IMG/VR virus record: IMGVR_UViG_3300005613_000212
Location: 1 to 35,955 of that record
Reading direction: 5' to 3' (one strand)
DNA length: 35,955 nt
Source of the DNA: a virus
Shown: one piece after another, positions 21,501 through 29,537 of the stretch
Layout: every line of letters starts with the position of its first letter
How positions within the stretch are numbered: position 1 is the stretch's first letter
The notes under the pieces: generated by a model
Databases searched by the model: none
What the model was told of the DNA's origin: nothing
The model's input: the letters and a program-made list of their open reading frames with translations, nothing else
Program-made: the position numbers and the translations under genes

Positions 21501-22111
21501 AGGAGGGCGGCGACGACTTCACAGACCGATATTTCGAGCGAGCCAAGAAGGAGATGGATCAGGTCAACGCGAAGTATGAGCAGCGAGCCAACGCGATTCG
21601 TGGTGACATGGTCGCTGACGAGGATCGTGCGATGAAGAATGCCGCCCAGATCAAGGCAGCCCAGGATCGTTCTGTCGGGAAGATGGCTGAGGTGGCAATG
21701 GGTGCTGTTGCTCAGAACCTCAATCGTTATGGGGAGATGAGCAAAAACATTTCCCGGTATTCGAGCGATGCGATGGAGGCTGCGAACGAGGCTGCTGAGA
21801 CGTCCAAGAGGATGCGCAAGGAGGCCGAGGGTTCGGCTGCGGAGACAACCGTCGAGCAGGAGAAGATCAGGCAAGCGAGGCGAAAGAAGGTCAGGGTTCC
21901 GTCGACTGTCGAGCGGGCTGACATGGCGAAGCCGAAAGATCCGGGTGTGAGAGCCCTGGTCGAGACGGTGACGACGATGAACAGTGCGATGACTCAGTTC
22001 TTCCAAAAGCCTATCGATGTGAGCGTGAATGTGCAGGGGGACATCGGCAAGTTCATGAGGTTCTCCGCGCAGCAGGACAGGAAGCGTGTACCGTCTCCTG
22101 TAGCGAGGTAA
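18536..22111 (+). CDS. Tape measure protein
   Basis: This 1191-residue protein is the longest gene in the window and follows the chaperone in canonical order. The N-terminal ~80 residues are Gly-rich with long repeats of helix. Hydrophobic stretches near ~485-534, ~616-642 and ~699-715 could insert in the host membrane. The C-terminal third is charged coiled coil (NRYGEMSKNISRYSSDAM, then MRKEAEGSAAETTVEQEKIR). Tape measures set tail length at about 0.15 nm per residue in the extended helical state. On that basis a tail near 170-180 nm is expected. No lysozyme or peptidase domain was recognised. Confidence 0.9.
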   Translation: MLNFGGLGIEIEYDDDGAQKDVEGLSGAVGGLTSNLKRVGSLFGTAGRGLKRGFTGLTGAGRRGIGGITSAITGMIDAAQNPQLDDAYASMYAGFNKSFSAMTVGIKATSSEMARARKVIGGAAFSLNEDMDQAAETWAAFRKQGIDLGKVLGTKGLSGQMKDLIKVTAVFGIEGEQLATVMAGLVRGFGFTEDQVGGLADKLYLVGKQFDAGREAVQAWPAIFEALNNELADFGKNMSPEDIEKLTLSVVQLGGGLSKSLGIPAQSAMEIARTAFTTLAGERKNIINMFRGMGGEFGEVAKQLMESGGDANEVFRMMAEGDPLKFMDTLRAMSEEAQKRGGESSVAFQRLSAVMSSAIGPDVAFAAKGSWDKVHETMAGIPDVIAGGKARGALKQAARAHHKTGLTAGEGWDRMVEGMKARLFRLSDKEIGGWQKNMKKGFDETFGVISKLAKADGPVGELTKRLLAVQRVGLSALLPGLEGMMPLLGGVMSSLIPVMTALGSMGLTFGSLGKMALGGGALWGVFYLLQKGPKEAIAGIRGFATDVWDTLSGLFPDLKTKAEEYFDYVSSGELFDDISKQLNKVDISGTLSMAGDFLHTLMLGVGDAISRIDWNRVVGMVFSAVMSAAASLGGFIAALFGGVDRDMEQVEGQLTASVGTMLVNVLNGARVFLVNAMGSFWDQLLSAGSVGEAMSKIAKMFVGGTTALLVISGGFRRKFLRLIKGTMSGSVKAMSGGFRGMARSAGRGMMKVGSAIKTGLKAAGPMMAIMAIFEGIQQAEEKAVAAAKIMSDATIRESEKAALAAEQGFLGVLNTIDAVFLGLPSSVGKALGITMDDVSRFYHDMVAGMETGIASIVEFFSMGVDTMRVTFGAFGEMFMQGWNWMSGLVEGIVNEIVLAWKTAVSTIELGMNSLAKGLETTFTSIAQHVMYPFKLLSHKFKKWISDLLTGLFGTERDPTALGNLVKKIDSDLFDKMGKTAKTMRIQWTQEGGDDFTDRYFERAKKEMDQVNAKYEQRANAIRGDMVADEDRAMKNAAQIKAAQDRSVGKMAEVAMGAVAQNLNRYGEMSKNISRYSSDAMEAANEAAETSKRMRKEAEGSAAETTVEQEKIRQARRKKVRVPSTVERADMAKPKDPGVRALVETVTTMNSAMTQFFQKPIDVSVNVQGDIGKFMRFSAQQDRKRVPSPVAR

Positions 22112-22114
22112 CAG

Positions 22115-22420
22115 ATGGCTGTGAAGATAGAGAGGGGGACGTCTCGTTTGGCTCATGCTGTGCTGGCTGTGGCTGAAGGCGTCGAGTTTTGGACACGTCC
22201 AGGCATCACCGACATCCCGTACAGTGCGAATGACATCATCCACGAAGTTGAGTTTTCCGATCGGATCGATCTGCTGGCGAAGAAGTATTATCAGAGGGCG
22301 AAACTTTGGTGGGTGATTGCGCATGCGAACAACATGAAGGATTTGCCTGTTGAATTGATACCGGGGAGCAGGATCAGGATTCCAGATCCGTTTCTCGTTC
22401 GGAAGTACGTGTTGGTGTAG
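22115..22420 (+). CDS. Baseplate wedge protein with LysM-like domain (T4 gp53/gpX-like)
   Basis: This 101-residue protein starts four bases after the tape measure. The run DRIDLLAKKYYQRAKLWWVI, followed by HANNMKDLPVELIPGSRIRIPD, is the LysM fold used by T4 gp53 and P2 gpX. In these, the wedge contacts the hub and the domain no longer binds peptidoglycan. Size and place fit; one of the more certain assignments. Confidence 0.85.
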   Translation: MAVKIERGTSRLAHAVLAVAEGVEFWTRPGITDIPYSANDIIHEVEFSDRIDLLAKKYYQRAKLWWVIAHANNMKDLPVELIPGSRIRIPDPFLVRKYVLV

Positions 22421-22422
22421 GT

Positions 22423-23799
22423 ATGGCGTACAGAAGTGTATTCATCGACGGCAGGATAACGAACCCCAAGACTGGAAACAGTATTGATCTCAAGATTCTG
22501 AGCGAAAATGACACGCTCCCGTTTTTGCAGAATGTCACCCTGCGCACGGAGTATGGGGTGGACACGAGCATGTCCATTACGCTGACGCCGACCTACGAGC
22601 AAGCACTGGAGCTGATCTCGAAGGATCAGGAGTGGCTTCGCCTGGGGAACACGCTGGCTATCCGCTGGGGGTATACAGACGTCGATGGTGCTATTTCTGA
22701 TTGGCACATGGGATTCATGATGTTGCCCGAGGCTTCCTTCGGGGAAGAGATCACGATCACGATTCCCGCGATAGGGTATGGCTTTAATGCGAACCGGGTG
22801 GCTCGTCTGAGGTGCTGGTCGACGCCGACAGATGAGAAGACGTTTGAGGATGTTGTCGGCGAGATCTGCAAATATTACGGTTTTGAGCCTGAGTTCAAGC
22901 TGGAGACTCAGACGGCGCAGGATCATCTTCAGGTGCCGAGGTCTGATCTACAGCAAAGAGGGTTGACGGATTTGCAGTTCATCGTGCGGACGGCAGCCAA
23001 CGGTGGTGCCCGGGTTGTGATGAGCAACAACAAGATGACCTTCGTTGACATCGGGGCACCGATACCTGACGAGGATCTGGTGTCGACTACGTTTCAGATG
23101 TACGGGCGCACAGACGTCTGGAACCATGTGTTTCCACTGGACAGCTTCGAGCCGGAGACGATGGGGATGTTGTTCCTGGAGAACCACCAGGGCATGGCGA
23201 TGTTCGTCGGAGATCCGGATGCTGATCCAGAGGCAGATGTCGAGGGGGTAATCACGAGCGCCGACCAGTCTGAAGGGAACACGTTCTCATCTGACCAGAC
23301 GGCAGATGGTCCGACAGAGGATGGCTCTCCTGCTCCTGGGGCAAAGAACAGCGACGGTTCTGCCAACACTGCGAAGTCGACGGTATTTGTGGATGTGGAG
23401 CAGATGCAGGCTGGCCGACATCTTCCGGTCCCCATGGGGTCGAAGTTGATGCAGCAATCGAAGGAGCAGTATCTGAATGCTGCTCGTGAGGAGGATGCGG
23501 CCGACCATGGGATCAAGGCGACGATCACTGCGATGGCGATTCCGTGGTTGATCCCTGGGATGTTTGTGCGGGTAGAAGGCGTAGGGGATTACTATTCTGC
23601 GGTCTACATGATGTTTGACAAAGAAGTCACGATCGATGATGGAGGGGCGAGCATGACCTGTACCTTGGGATCGAAGGGATTTCCGGGGTTGAACCCGAAT
23701 CTCGATGCATATGCCAAGCCGGTGAAGAAGCACAACGAGCCCGGCGAGGGAGATCCATCTGTCACGCTGGTCTCTGAGAACCCACTAGAGGCTGAGTGA
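22423..23799 (+). CDS. Baseplate hub protein (T4 gp27 / P2 gpD-like)
   Basis: This 458-residue protein follows the gp53-like gene as usual. Residues ~1-125 have the strand-rich start of gp27-type hubs, with LRLGNTLAIRWGYTDVDG (a typical hub turn). The middle holds ADGPTEDGSPAPGAKNSDGS, a ~55-residue flexible acidic loop at ~275-330. The last quarter has WLIPGMFVRVEGVGDYYSAV and MTCTLGSKGF, which match the closing barrel of hub families. It forms the trimer over which the spike sits. It overlaps the spike gene by one base. Confidence 0.8.
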   Translation: MAYRSVFIDGRITNPKTGNSIDLKILSENDTLPFLQNVTLRTEYGVDTSMSITLTPTYEQALELISKDQEWLRLGNTLAIRWGYTDVDGAISDWHMGFMMLPEASFGEEITITIPAIGYGFNANRVARLRCWSTPTDEKTFEDVVGEICKYYGFEPEFKLETQTAQDHLQVPRSDLQQRGLTDLQFIVRTAANGGARVVMSNNKMTFVDIGAPIPDEDLVSTTFQMYGRTDVWNHVFPLDSFEPETMGMLFLENHQGMAMFVGDPDADPEADVEGVITSADQSEGNTFSSDQTADGPTEDGSPAPGAKNSDGSANTAKSTVFVDVEQMQAGRHLPVPMGSKLMQQSKEQYLNAAREEDAADHGIKATITAMAIPWLIPGMFVRVEGVGDYYSAVYMMFDKEVTIDDGGASMTCTLGSKGFPGLNPNLDAYAKPVKKHNEPGEGDPSVTLVSENPLEAE

Positions 23800-24734
23800 T
23801 GGGACTTCCGACCTTATTTTCAAGGTGGCTGGATAAGCTCTACCGACACGGACTGGAGTATTTTGGTCTCTACTACGGGGTTTATCGTGGCACGTGCATG
23901 GATGTCGAGGACCCTGACGAGCAGGGTAAGATCCAGGTGCGAGTCCCGACTGTTTCTGGGAACGAGACCATCGGTACGTGGGCTTGGCCGATTTCACCGT
24001 GGGCAGGGAGGGACAGTGGTCTCTTCATGGTGCCAGACGTCGGAGATCCTGTTTACGTGGTATTCGAAAATGGAAACCCCAATTACCCGATGTGGCTTGG
24101 AGGTTGGTGGCCCAAGCCGAACGGCGAGAACTTCTCCGAGGGGATGGAGCCTTACACGGACGGTGTTCCACAGAAGCGCATTTTCAAGACCAAGGCTGGT
24201 CACGAGCTGAGCTTCCAGGACGATCCGAACAACCTGTCCTGCAAGTTGATTTGGCATGATCCAGAAGAGGATACCTATTCATTCTTTGCGTTTACCGCTG
24301 ATGGGAGCATCCAGATGGCGACTCACAAGGGGTCGTTCATGGAGATGCGGACTGCGGACGACGATGAGCTGGTGATGATCGTCGACAAGGCGGGGAACAC
24401 TATCGTTCAGAATGCTGATGGGACCAAGATTGCCGATCCCAGCGGGAACGTAATTGAGCTGAAAGATGGCGCACTACAGATCATCGCGCCAGAGACCGTG
24501 GTGATCAATACGCCTGGGGTCAACATCAAGACAGGAGGGGTGGAGATCGGGGATGTGGCGACGGACGAGGCACTCAAGGGGACGTCTTTTATGACTTGGT
24601 GGAACACGACGTTCAAGATTTGGTTGGACACGCACACGCATCCGACTGGTGTGGGTCCGAGTGGGCCGCCCACCGTGCCGCACGTTGCGCCGGTCGATCA
24701 GGTTGTCTTGACCGACAAGCTGAAGATGCAGTGA
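23799..24734 (+). CDS. Central spike protein with OB-fold domain (T4 gp5/VgrG-like)
   Basis: ATG 23799 overlaps the hub stop. Of 311 residues, ~25-105 are the OB-fold of Phage_base_V: YRGTCMDVEDPDEQGKIQVR, then GDPVYVVFENGNPNYPMWLG. The C-terminal half has alternating short strands (GNTIVQNADGTKIADPSGNV) as in a triple beta-helix. It ends with a THTHPTGVGPSGPP segment of the type near spike tips. T4 gp5 has a lysozyme domain between these; none is visible here. Confidence 0.85.
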   Translation: MGLPTLFSRWLDKLYRHGLEYFGLYYGVYRGTCMDVEDPDEQGKIQVRVPTVSGNETIGTWAWPISPWAGRDSGLFMVPDVGDPVYVVFENGNPNYPMWLGGWWPKPNGENFSEGMEPYTDGVPQKRIFKTKAGHELSFQDDPNNLSCKLIWHDPEEDTYSFFAFTADGSIQMATHKGSFMEMRTADDDELVMIVDKAGNTIVQNADGTKIADPSGNVIELKDGALQIIAPETVVINTPGVNIKTGGVEIGDVATDEALKGTSFMTWWNTTFKIWLDTHTHPTGVGPSGPPTVPHVAPVDQVVLTDKLKMQ

Positions 24735-24741
24735 GGGGATC

Positions 24742-25122
24742 ATGAGCAAATGCGTTTTTCCTCCATTTCCCCCGAGTCTCAGTTTACCTGGCCTGCCAGC
24801 GTTGCCGAGTCCACCGGCGTTGCCGTCACTGCCGAGCCTGCCGAGTCCACCGGATTTTTCAGCATCCGTAGGGGTGAATATCCCGGCTCCGAGTTTGCCG
24901 AGCTTGAGCCTACCTGGCTTGCCTGCGCTGCCGAGTCCGCCGAGTTTGCCATCGCTGCCGAGTTTACCGAGTCCACCGGATTTTTCGGCATCGGTAGGGG
25001 TAGACATTCCTGCTCCGAGTTTGCCGAGCTTGAGTCTTCCTGGGTTGCCAGCGTTGCCGAGCCCGCCGAGTTTGCCATCGCTGCCGAGTCTCCCCGGTCT
25101 TCCGGGGTGTCCGCTGGATTGA
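24742..25122 (+). CDS. Leu-Pro-rich repeat protein beside the spike gene
   Basis: This 126-residue protein is made almost entirely of Leu, Pro, Ser and Gly. A ~42-residue unit beginning SLSLPGLPALPSPP runs from residue 12, contains DFSASVGVNIPAPSLP between blocks, and occurs two and a half times. Cys4 and a penultimate Cys stand alone. It may be the spike-tip or spike-cap protein in place of a PAAR protein, given its position, or a proline-rich extended linker. A frame on the same strand (24750-25142) is a shadow. No known domain. Confidence 0.6.
   Translation: MSKCVFPPFPPSLSLPGLPALPSPPALPSLPSLPSPPDFSASVGVNIPAPSLPSLSLPGLPALPSPPSLPSLPSLPSPPDFSASVGVDIPAPSLPSLSLPGLPALPSPPSLPSLPSLPGLPGCPLD
24775..25119 (+). 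repeat. Tandem repeat, 126-base period
   Basis: Copies are 24775-24900, 24901-25026 and a shorter 25027-25119. Units encode SLSLPGLPALPSPP(A/S)LPSL, then DFSASVGV(N/D)IPAPSLP in the full copies. Third-position differences between copies show divergence with the protein sequence kept, so selection acts on the residues. A 6-bp hairpin (25092-25097 with 25102-25107) lies in the last copy. Confidence 0.8.
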
Positions 25123-25132
25123 GGGGGACGTC

Positions 25133-25633
25133 TTGCCACTGAATGTTCAGCAGTTGACTCAGGGTTTGGCAGCGGTGTTCAAGGCTCAGCCTGGTTCTGG
25201 TGCCGAGGCTGCGCAGAAGATTGCGGCCGAGTATGACAAGTATTGTCAGGCGGCGATGGCTCCCCCGGGGAAGCCGATCTTTACGACCGCCGAGGTGAAG
25301 GCGTTCGAGGGGCCTCTGGCGGGTGTCCTGTCGTCCGGGACTGGGCCTGCGGCTGCGGTTGCCTCTGCGATTTCTGCGGGGCTGCAAGCGTACTGGCTGT
25401 CGCCACCCGTACAGTTCTCTGGTGGACCAGCGATGGGGATGGCAACAGCGATGCCTGGGGCAGCGGCGGCAATCCCGGCACTCACGGCTGCGTTCTCGAA
25501 CTTGGCCAACACAGAGGACAGCGCGGCGGCTGCGATTGCTGCGGCGCTGGACACGGCAACGAAGACGGTTCTGGTGACATTCACAGCTCCACCTCCGCCG
25601 TCAGGACCACCACCACCGGCGTTGGTGATGTAG
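25133..25633 (+). CDS. Ala/Pro-rich baseplate-region protein, unknown
   Basis: This 166-residue product starts at TTG 25133, supported by the GAGGGGG ribosome site just upstream. Helical N-terminal VQQLTQGLAAVFKAQPG; a middle with AAAVASAISAGLQAYWL; then a long Ala-rich helix and a PPPPSGPPPP end. Ala-rich proteins of this size occur between spike and gp25 genes in several myoviruses but the role is not known to me. The polyproline end could associate with the preceding Leu-Pro protein. Confidence 0.55.
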   Translation: MPLNVQQLTQGLAAVFKAQPGSGAEAAQKIAAEYDKYCQAAMAPPGKPIFTTAEVKAFEGPLAGVLSSGTGPAAAVASAISAGLQAYWLSPPVQFSGGPAMGMATAMPGAAAAIPALTAAFSNLANTEDSAAAAIAAALDTATKTVLVTFTAPPPPSGPPPPALVM

Positions 25634-25642
25634 GAGGGATCG

Positions 25643-26017
25643 ATGTCTTTTATGCAGACGTCCGGGGTGACAGGAGTAGCTTGGCCCTGGAGCAAGTCTC
25701 CTCAGTGGGTCGAGAATAATCAGGTGATCGATCAAGCGATCAGGGATGTCATTTTCACTCGTCGAGGAGAGAGGAAGATGAACCCTGATTTTGGCAGCGA
25801 TGCAATTTCGACAGTATTTGAAAACAAGGGGTTTATGCTGGAGGCATTGGCCAAGCGCACGATCTCTCTTGCTCTCGCTCAGCACCTGCCAACAGTCCAG
25901 CTGCTAAACATTGACGTGTCCGAGGGTGAAACAGACAATGATCCGGTGACGATCACCGTAGATTATGTGTACTTGGGGTCACAGGGAACGGTCGCGACGG
26001 AAGTCGAACAATCGTAG
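25643..26017 (+). CDS. Baseplate wedge protein, gp25/gpW family
   Basis: This 124-residue protein has GGAGG upstream. QVIDQAIRDVIFTRRGERKM, then NPDFGSDAISTVFEN and a C-terminal strand pair, is the GPW/gp25 signature. The Arg-Arg-Gly-Glu-Arg turn and the following NPDFG are characteristic. It joins the wedge to the sheath and contains the EPR-type core fold. High confidence. Confidence 0.9.
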   Translation: MSFMQTSGVTGVAWPWSKSPQWVENNQVIDQAIRDVIFTRRGERKMNPDFGSDAISTVFENKGFMLEALAKRTISLALAQHLPTVQLLNIDVSEGETDNDPVTITVDYVYLGSQGTVATEVEQS

Positions 26018-26026
26018 GGGTAGAGC

Positions 26027-28732
26027 ATGATCCTTGCTATTCCAGAATATGACAGTTATCCGGCTTCCCCGGATCAGTGGGACCGCTTCTACCACACGGT
26101 GGACGACAAGATTTACATCCAGACTGTGACGTCTTCCGATCCGACGTATCCGGCATGGGTTGAGATGTCAGAGGGGGCAGCCGTTCGCGATGACATGCGT
26201 CAAGAGATCACGCTGACTCGCTCGAAGTATTCTGCCAAGGATTACCAGACCTTCCTGGATGAGACCGTCGCGTACATTTCCGAGAGATGGGGGAGCAGTT
26301 TCAACGATTTCATGGCGTCAGAGCCAGCGATGATGATTGCCGAGTACATCTCTGCGGCGTTTGATCAGCTGAGCTGGTATCTGGATCGCGAGATCGATGA
26401 CCACTACATGGAGCTGGCTCGTGTCCGGTCGAATGTATCTCGCATGGCTCGCCAGCTTGGGTACAAACCGTCTCCAGCGGTGGCTGCGTCAGCGACGTTG
26501 ACGGTGACACTGGACAGTGGTCCGTATGCTTTTGACGTCACGTTGGAGGCCGGTCATCAGTTTGAGGGGCCGAACGGGCTGGTGTTCGAGCTGGATTCTG
26601 CTCAGACGATCTCTGCCAGTGAGACGACCAAAGACATTGGTGTTTACCAGGGTGAGAGCTTCACTGAGGTGTTCATTTCTACGGGTGAGGAGAACCAAGA
26701 GTTCAATTTGTCTCTGATTCCTGCTGGTCAGGGTGTCGCGCTCGACAAGACCACGTTGACCGTGGATCTCGATGAGTGGACAGAGGAAGACTTTCTCCCT
26801 TATGGCAACGAGGAGTCATACGAGATTCTCTATTTGACCTCCCCTCCGAGGTTGCGGTTTGGGGATGGGGTTGTTGGGAAGATCCCTCCTGCTGGCAGTG
26901 AGATTCGGGTGTCGTATGTGGCCACCAGCGGAAAGAGTGCTGGATTCGCGACGTCTGGGACCATCACGGAGAGTCTCACTACGGTTGTCGTCAATTTTCA
27001 GCAAATACCGATTTCTGTGACGAACGCGAGTCCTGCCTCTGGTGGATTTGACGCAGAGAGTATGGAGGAAACCAAGGCGAACGCGCCGAGGTACTTCCTG
27101 GCTGCTGACAGGTTGGTTACGCAGGAGGATTACGAGACCCTGGCTGGGCAGTACAGCGGGGTGGCTGGGGCCGTAGGAAAGGCAAATGCGACCGTCATTC
27201 GCAGTGTCGAGGATGACCTTGAGCTGAAGGCTTTGATGGATGCGCTGACGGCCGATCGCTCTGCGCTCGATGGTTATTTGACTGCCATCGACACTAACCA
27301 GGATGACATCAAGGCTCTGACTGGTGACACGTCGACTGATGACACCATCCGTAAGTTGGTGGATGACATTGGGACTCAGACGACGTCCATCAAGGCATCA
27401 ACGGATGACATTGATGCCCTGGTGACAACGGTTGAGGGGAACATCGCTGATTGTGTATCTGATATTGAGGACGCACAGACAGCTCTTGATTTCATGCCGT
27501 TTCAGGAACTGATCGGTATGGGGACCGGTTCTCAGACGGCGTTTTCCAAGGTGTTGGCCAAGCGACCTATCACAGAAGGTTCGTTGACGGTTATCGCGAA
27601 TGATCCGACATCGACCAAGGATGCTGATGATGGTGACTGTGATGCGACACCTGGGCGACTGATCTCTGCGACGATTGGCTTTGTCGCAGGGGACAAGGGG
27701 AAGCTCGTCCGGATTGGCGGTGAGTACCGGCAGATCATCAAGCGAATCAATAGCACCACGGTGGAGTACAGTGGTCCAAGGATTTACGGGACGAGTCTCA
27801 TAGTGGAGGTGTTTCCTCCGGCGATTGTTGGGTACGACGACGGGGCTGGGAGCGTTACGGGGACTGGTCTTTCTGGGACGATCAACTACACGAACGGGAC
27901 GCTTGCACTGAGTTTTTCTTCTGCGCCGGAGGGGATCTCGGGAAGCTATGGTGTTCCGATCATGGTGACGTATCAGTACCAGGCTGATTCCATCAAGGGC
28001 ACACTTGACGATGCTGTAACGGATGCTGGAACGGCGACGACGAATGTCGGAGAATTCTCGACGCATGGAGACACGATTGACGGGTATGCTGATGACATTG
28101 ACACTGACGCGGATGGTATTGGTACGGCAGCTGACAGTATTGATTCAGAGGCTGATGATACAATCTCGCAGGTGGCACTGGCCGAGGCGATCCCGGATCA
28201 GATCCAGAACGACATTGACGACGTCTACACGTATCTCGGGACGGTCATCTCCAGCGACTGCAAGGCGAACATTGCACGGGTATCCATTCTCACGAAGGAT
28301 GCGAACGGTTTCTACACGGGTCCTTCCATTGCGTTGATCAATGCGGTGAAGACATATCTTGACGAACGCAAGATCCAGACGGTTCAGAACTCGGTGGTCT
28401 CTGGGTCGTTTTACCTGGTAAAGGTCAAGCTCACTGTCGAGCTTTCAATTGATGATCAGTACGTGTTTCAGACGGTGTCCGAGGCTGTGTCGACTGCGCT
28501 GGATACGATGTTCAAGGATAGGGACTACGCTGAGCCTCTTCTGAGGAGCGAATACTACGGGGTCGTGGATGATGTCGCTGGTGTTGACTATGCGAACATC
28601 AGTGTTGTTGATGTGGCTTACGACGATAGCTCGAATACGGATACTCCTCCGGCAGTAGACAGCGACGGGAATTTATTCATCAGTGACCACGAGGTGATCA
28701 CGAAGTGGGAAGTGACGATCTCCCAGATTTAG
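26027..28732 (+). CDS. Baseplate wedge protein, gp6/gpJ family, with a large central insertion
   Basis: This 901-residue protein follows the gp25-like gene, as expected. It has the family's landmarks: EYISAAFDQLSWYLDREIDD, LRFGDGVVGKIPPAGSEIRV, and APRYFLAADRLVTQEDYETL. About 340 extra residues (~395-735; 27200-28255) interrupt the C-terminal half. The insert has a Thr/Asp/Ile-rich helical arm, a beta module with GTINYTNGTLALSF, and a second helical arm (YADDIDTDADGIGTAADSID). The family fold then resumes at CKANIARVSILTKDANGFYT. T4 gp6 is 660 residues. Confidence 0.85.
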   Translation: MILAIPEYDSYPASPDQWDRFYHTVDDKIYIQTVTSSDPTYPAWVEMSEGAAVRDDMRQEITLTRSKYSAKDYQTFLDETVAYISERWGSSFNDFMASEPAMMIAEYISAAFDQLSWYLDREIDDHYMELARVRSNVSRMARQLGYKPSPAVAASATLTVTLDSGPYAFDVTLEAGHQFEGPNGLVFELDSAQTISASETTKDIGVYQGESFTEVFISTGEENQEFNLSLIPAGQGVALDKTTLTVDLDEWTEEDFLPYGNEESYEILYLTSPPRLRFGDGVVGKIPPAGSEIRVSYVATSGKSAGFATSGTITESLTTVVVNFQQIPISVTNASPASGGFDAESMEETKANAPRYFLAADRLVTQEDYETLAGQYSGVAGAVGKANATVIRSVEDDLELKALMDALTADRSALDGYLTAIDTNQDDIKALTGDTSTDDTIRKLVDDIGTQTTSIKASTDDIDALVTTVEGNIADCVSDIEDAQTALDFMPFQELIGMGTGSQTAFSKVLAKRPITEGSLTVIANDPTSTKDADDGDCDATPGRLISATIGFVAGDKGKLVRIGGEYRQIIKRINSTTVEYSGPRIYGTSLIVEVFPPAIVGYDDGAGSVTGTGLSGTINYTNGTLALSFSSAPEGISGSYGVPIMVTYQYQADSIKGTLDDAVTDAGTATTNVGEFSTHGDTIDGYADDIDTDADGIGTAADSIDSEADDTISQVALAEAIPDQIQNDIDDVYTYLGTVISSDCKANIARVSILTKDANGFYTGPSIALINAVKTYLDERKIQTVQNSVVSGSFYLVKVKLTVELSIDDQYVFQTVSEAVSTALDTMFKDRDYAEPLLRSEYYGVVDDVAGVDYANISVVDVAYDDSSNTDTPPAVDSDGNLFISDHEVITKWEVTISQI

Positions 28733-28748
28733 GGGAGAGGAGATAACG

Positions 28749-29537
28749 ATGCCGAAAACTAGCCGCATGCTTTGGGAATACCCTACGGAGTCGCAGAAGA
28801 ATTGGTTCAACATCTTTGTGGCGCTCATGAATGCCCAGGATGGAAACATGTATGCGTCACTGGAGAACCCGAATCTCATTCTTCGCGGTGGCGGTGATGT
28901 GTCGTTGAACACGTCGACAGACGTTATGACCTGGACGGAGGACTTTGAGATTCTTTCCATGATGACTGGCGGTGTGATTACGATTCCTGCTGGTAGCTTG
29001 TCGAATTTCCTTGCTGGGAAGATTGCATACGTCTCTGTGTCACGTCCTGTCGGTGGATCGGTCGAGGCAACTTTGTCGCTGGCTGATACTTTGGGCACAG
29101 ATGACAGCAAGCTCTTTTTCGGAATGCGTCGTGGTGATGTCTTGTACCTGCGCAACCATGCTGACAGGGCGGCGATGTCTGTCTTTGATAAGACTGGCAG
29201 TGAGCAGATTACGACCGGTTCGATTGCTGATAGCGGCGGTGAAGAGACTGGGTCCATCAACATCGGGGTCACGAAGGGGTCGGGTTGGTATTTCAAAGCG
29301 ACTGCGTTGAGCAACACGACTGACAGCACGTTCAAGCTGTATTCTGATGCAGGGATGACCAACGAGATATTCTCTGCGGAAAACAAGGATGCCTACACGT
29401 CGGCGTATGAGGACAATTCGTCCTGGTATCTGGGTTCTGTCACCGGTGGTCTGATTTACTACAAGGTGACGAATGATGGGGCGAATGCATCCATCTACAA
29501 CATCGAGCTTTCCGGCTTTGGGCAGATGGAGGGCTGA
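28749..29537 (+). CDS. Baseplate/tail fibre connector protein
   Basis: This 262-residue protein has GGGGAGAGG upstream. The beta-rich N-terminal half (LEVNPNL-type run ENPNLILRGGGDVSL, then TDVMTWTEDFEIL) is of a kind common in baseplate-peripheral proteins of large phages. The C-terminal half has FKLYSDAGMTNEIFSAENKD and repeated strands. Its place between gp6/gpJ and gpI genes suggests a fibre-anchoring role. The family is not named; structural role reasonable. Confidence 0.55.
   Translation: MPKTSRMLWEYPTESQKNWFNIFVALMNAQDGNMYASLENPNLILRGGGDVSLNTSTDVMTWTEDFEILSMMTGGVITIPAGSLSNFLAGKIAYVSVSRPVGGSVEATLSLADTLGTDDSKLFFGMRRGDVLYLRNHADRAAMSVFDKTGSEQITTGSIADSGGEETGSINIGVTKGSGWYFKATALSNTTDSTFKLYSDAGMTNEIFSAENKDAYTSAYEDNSSWYLGSVTGGLIYYKVTNDGANASIYNIELSGFGQMEG

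Noticed and set aside
20600-22324. A 574-codon open frame on the minus strand
   Set aside because: It is opposite the tape measure and crosses into the gp53-like gene. Its composition is typical of a shadow frame and it has no ribosome site.
25092-25107. 6-bp hairpin CCCCGG-TCTT-CCGGGG as a terminator
   Set aside because: It is within the Leu-Pro coding frame, with no T-tract. Explained by codons for SLPGLPG.
24775-25119. CRISPR-like array in the repeat region
   Set aside because: Units are directly joined and coding with no spacers; it is a protein repeat.
24750-25142. Second plus-strand frame through the Leu-Pro repeat
   Set aside because: It has no stop only because the repeat lacks them in that frame too. 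Its start has no separate ribosome site, and the 24742 frame shows selection on residues between repeat copies.
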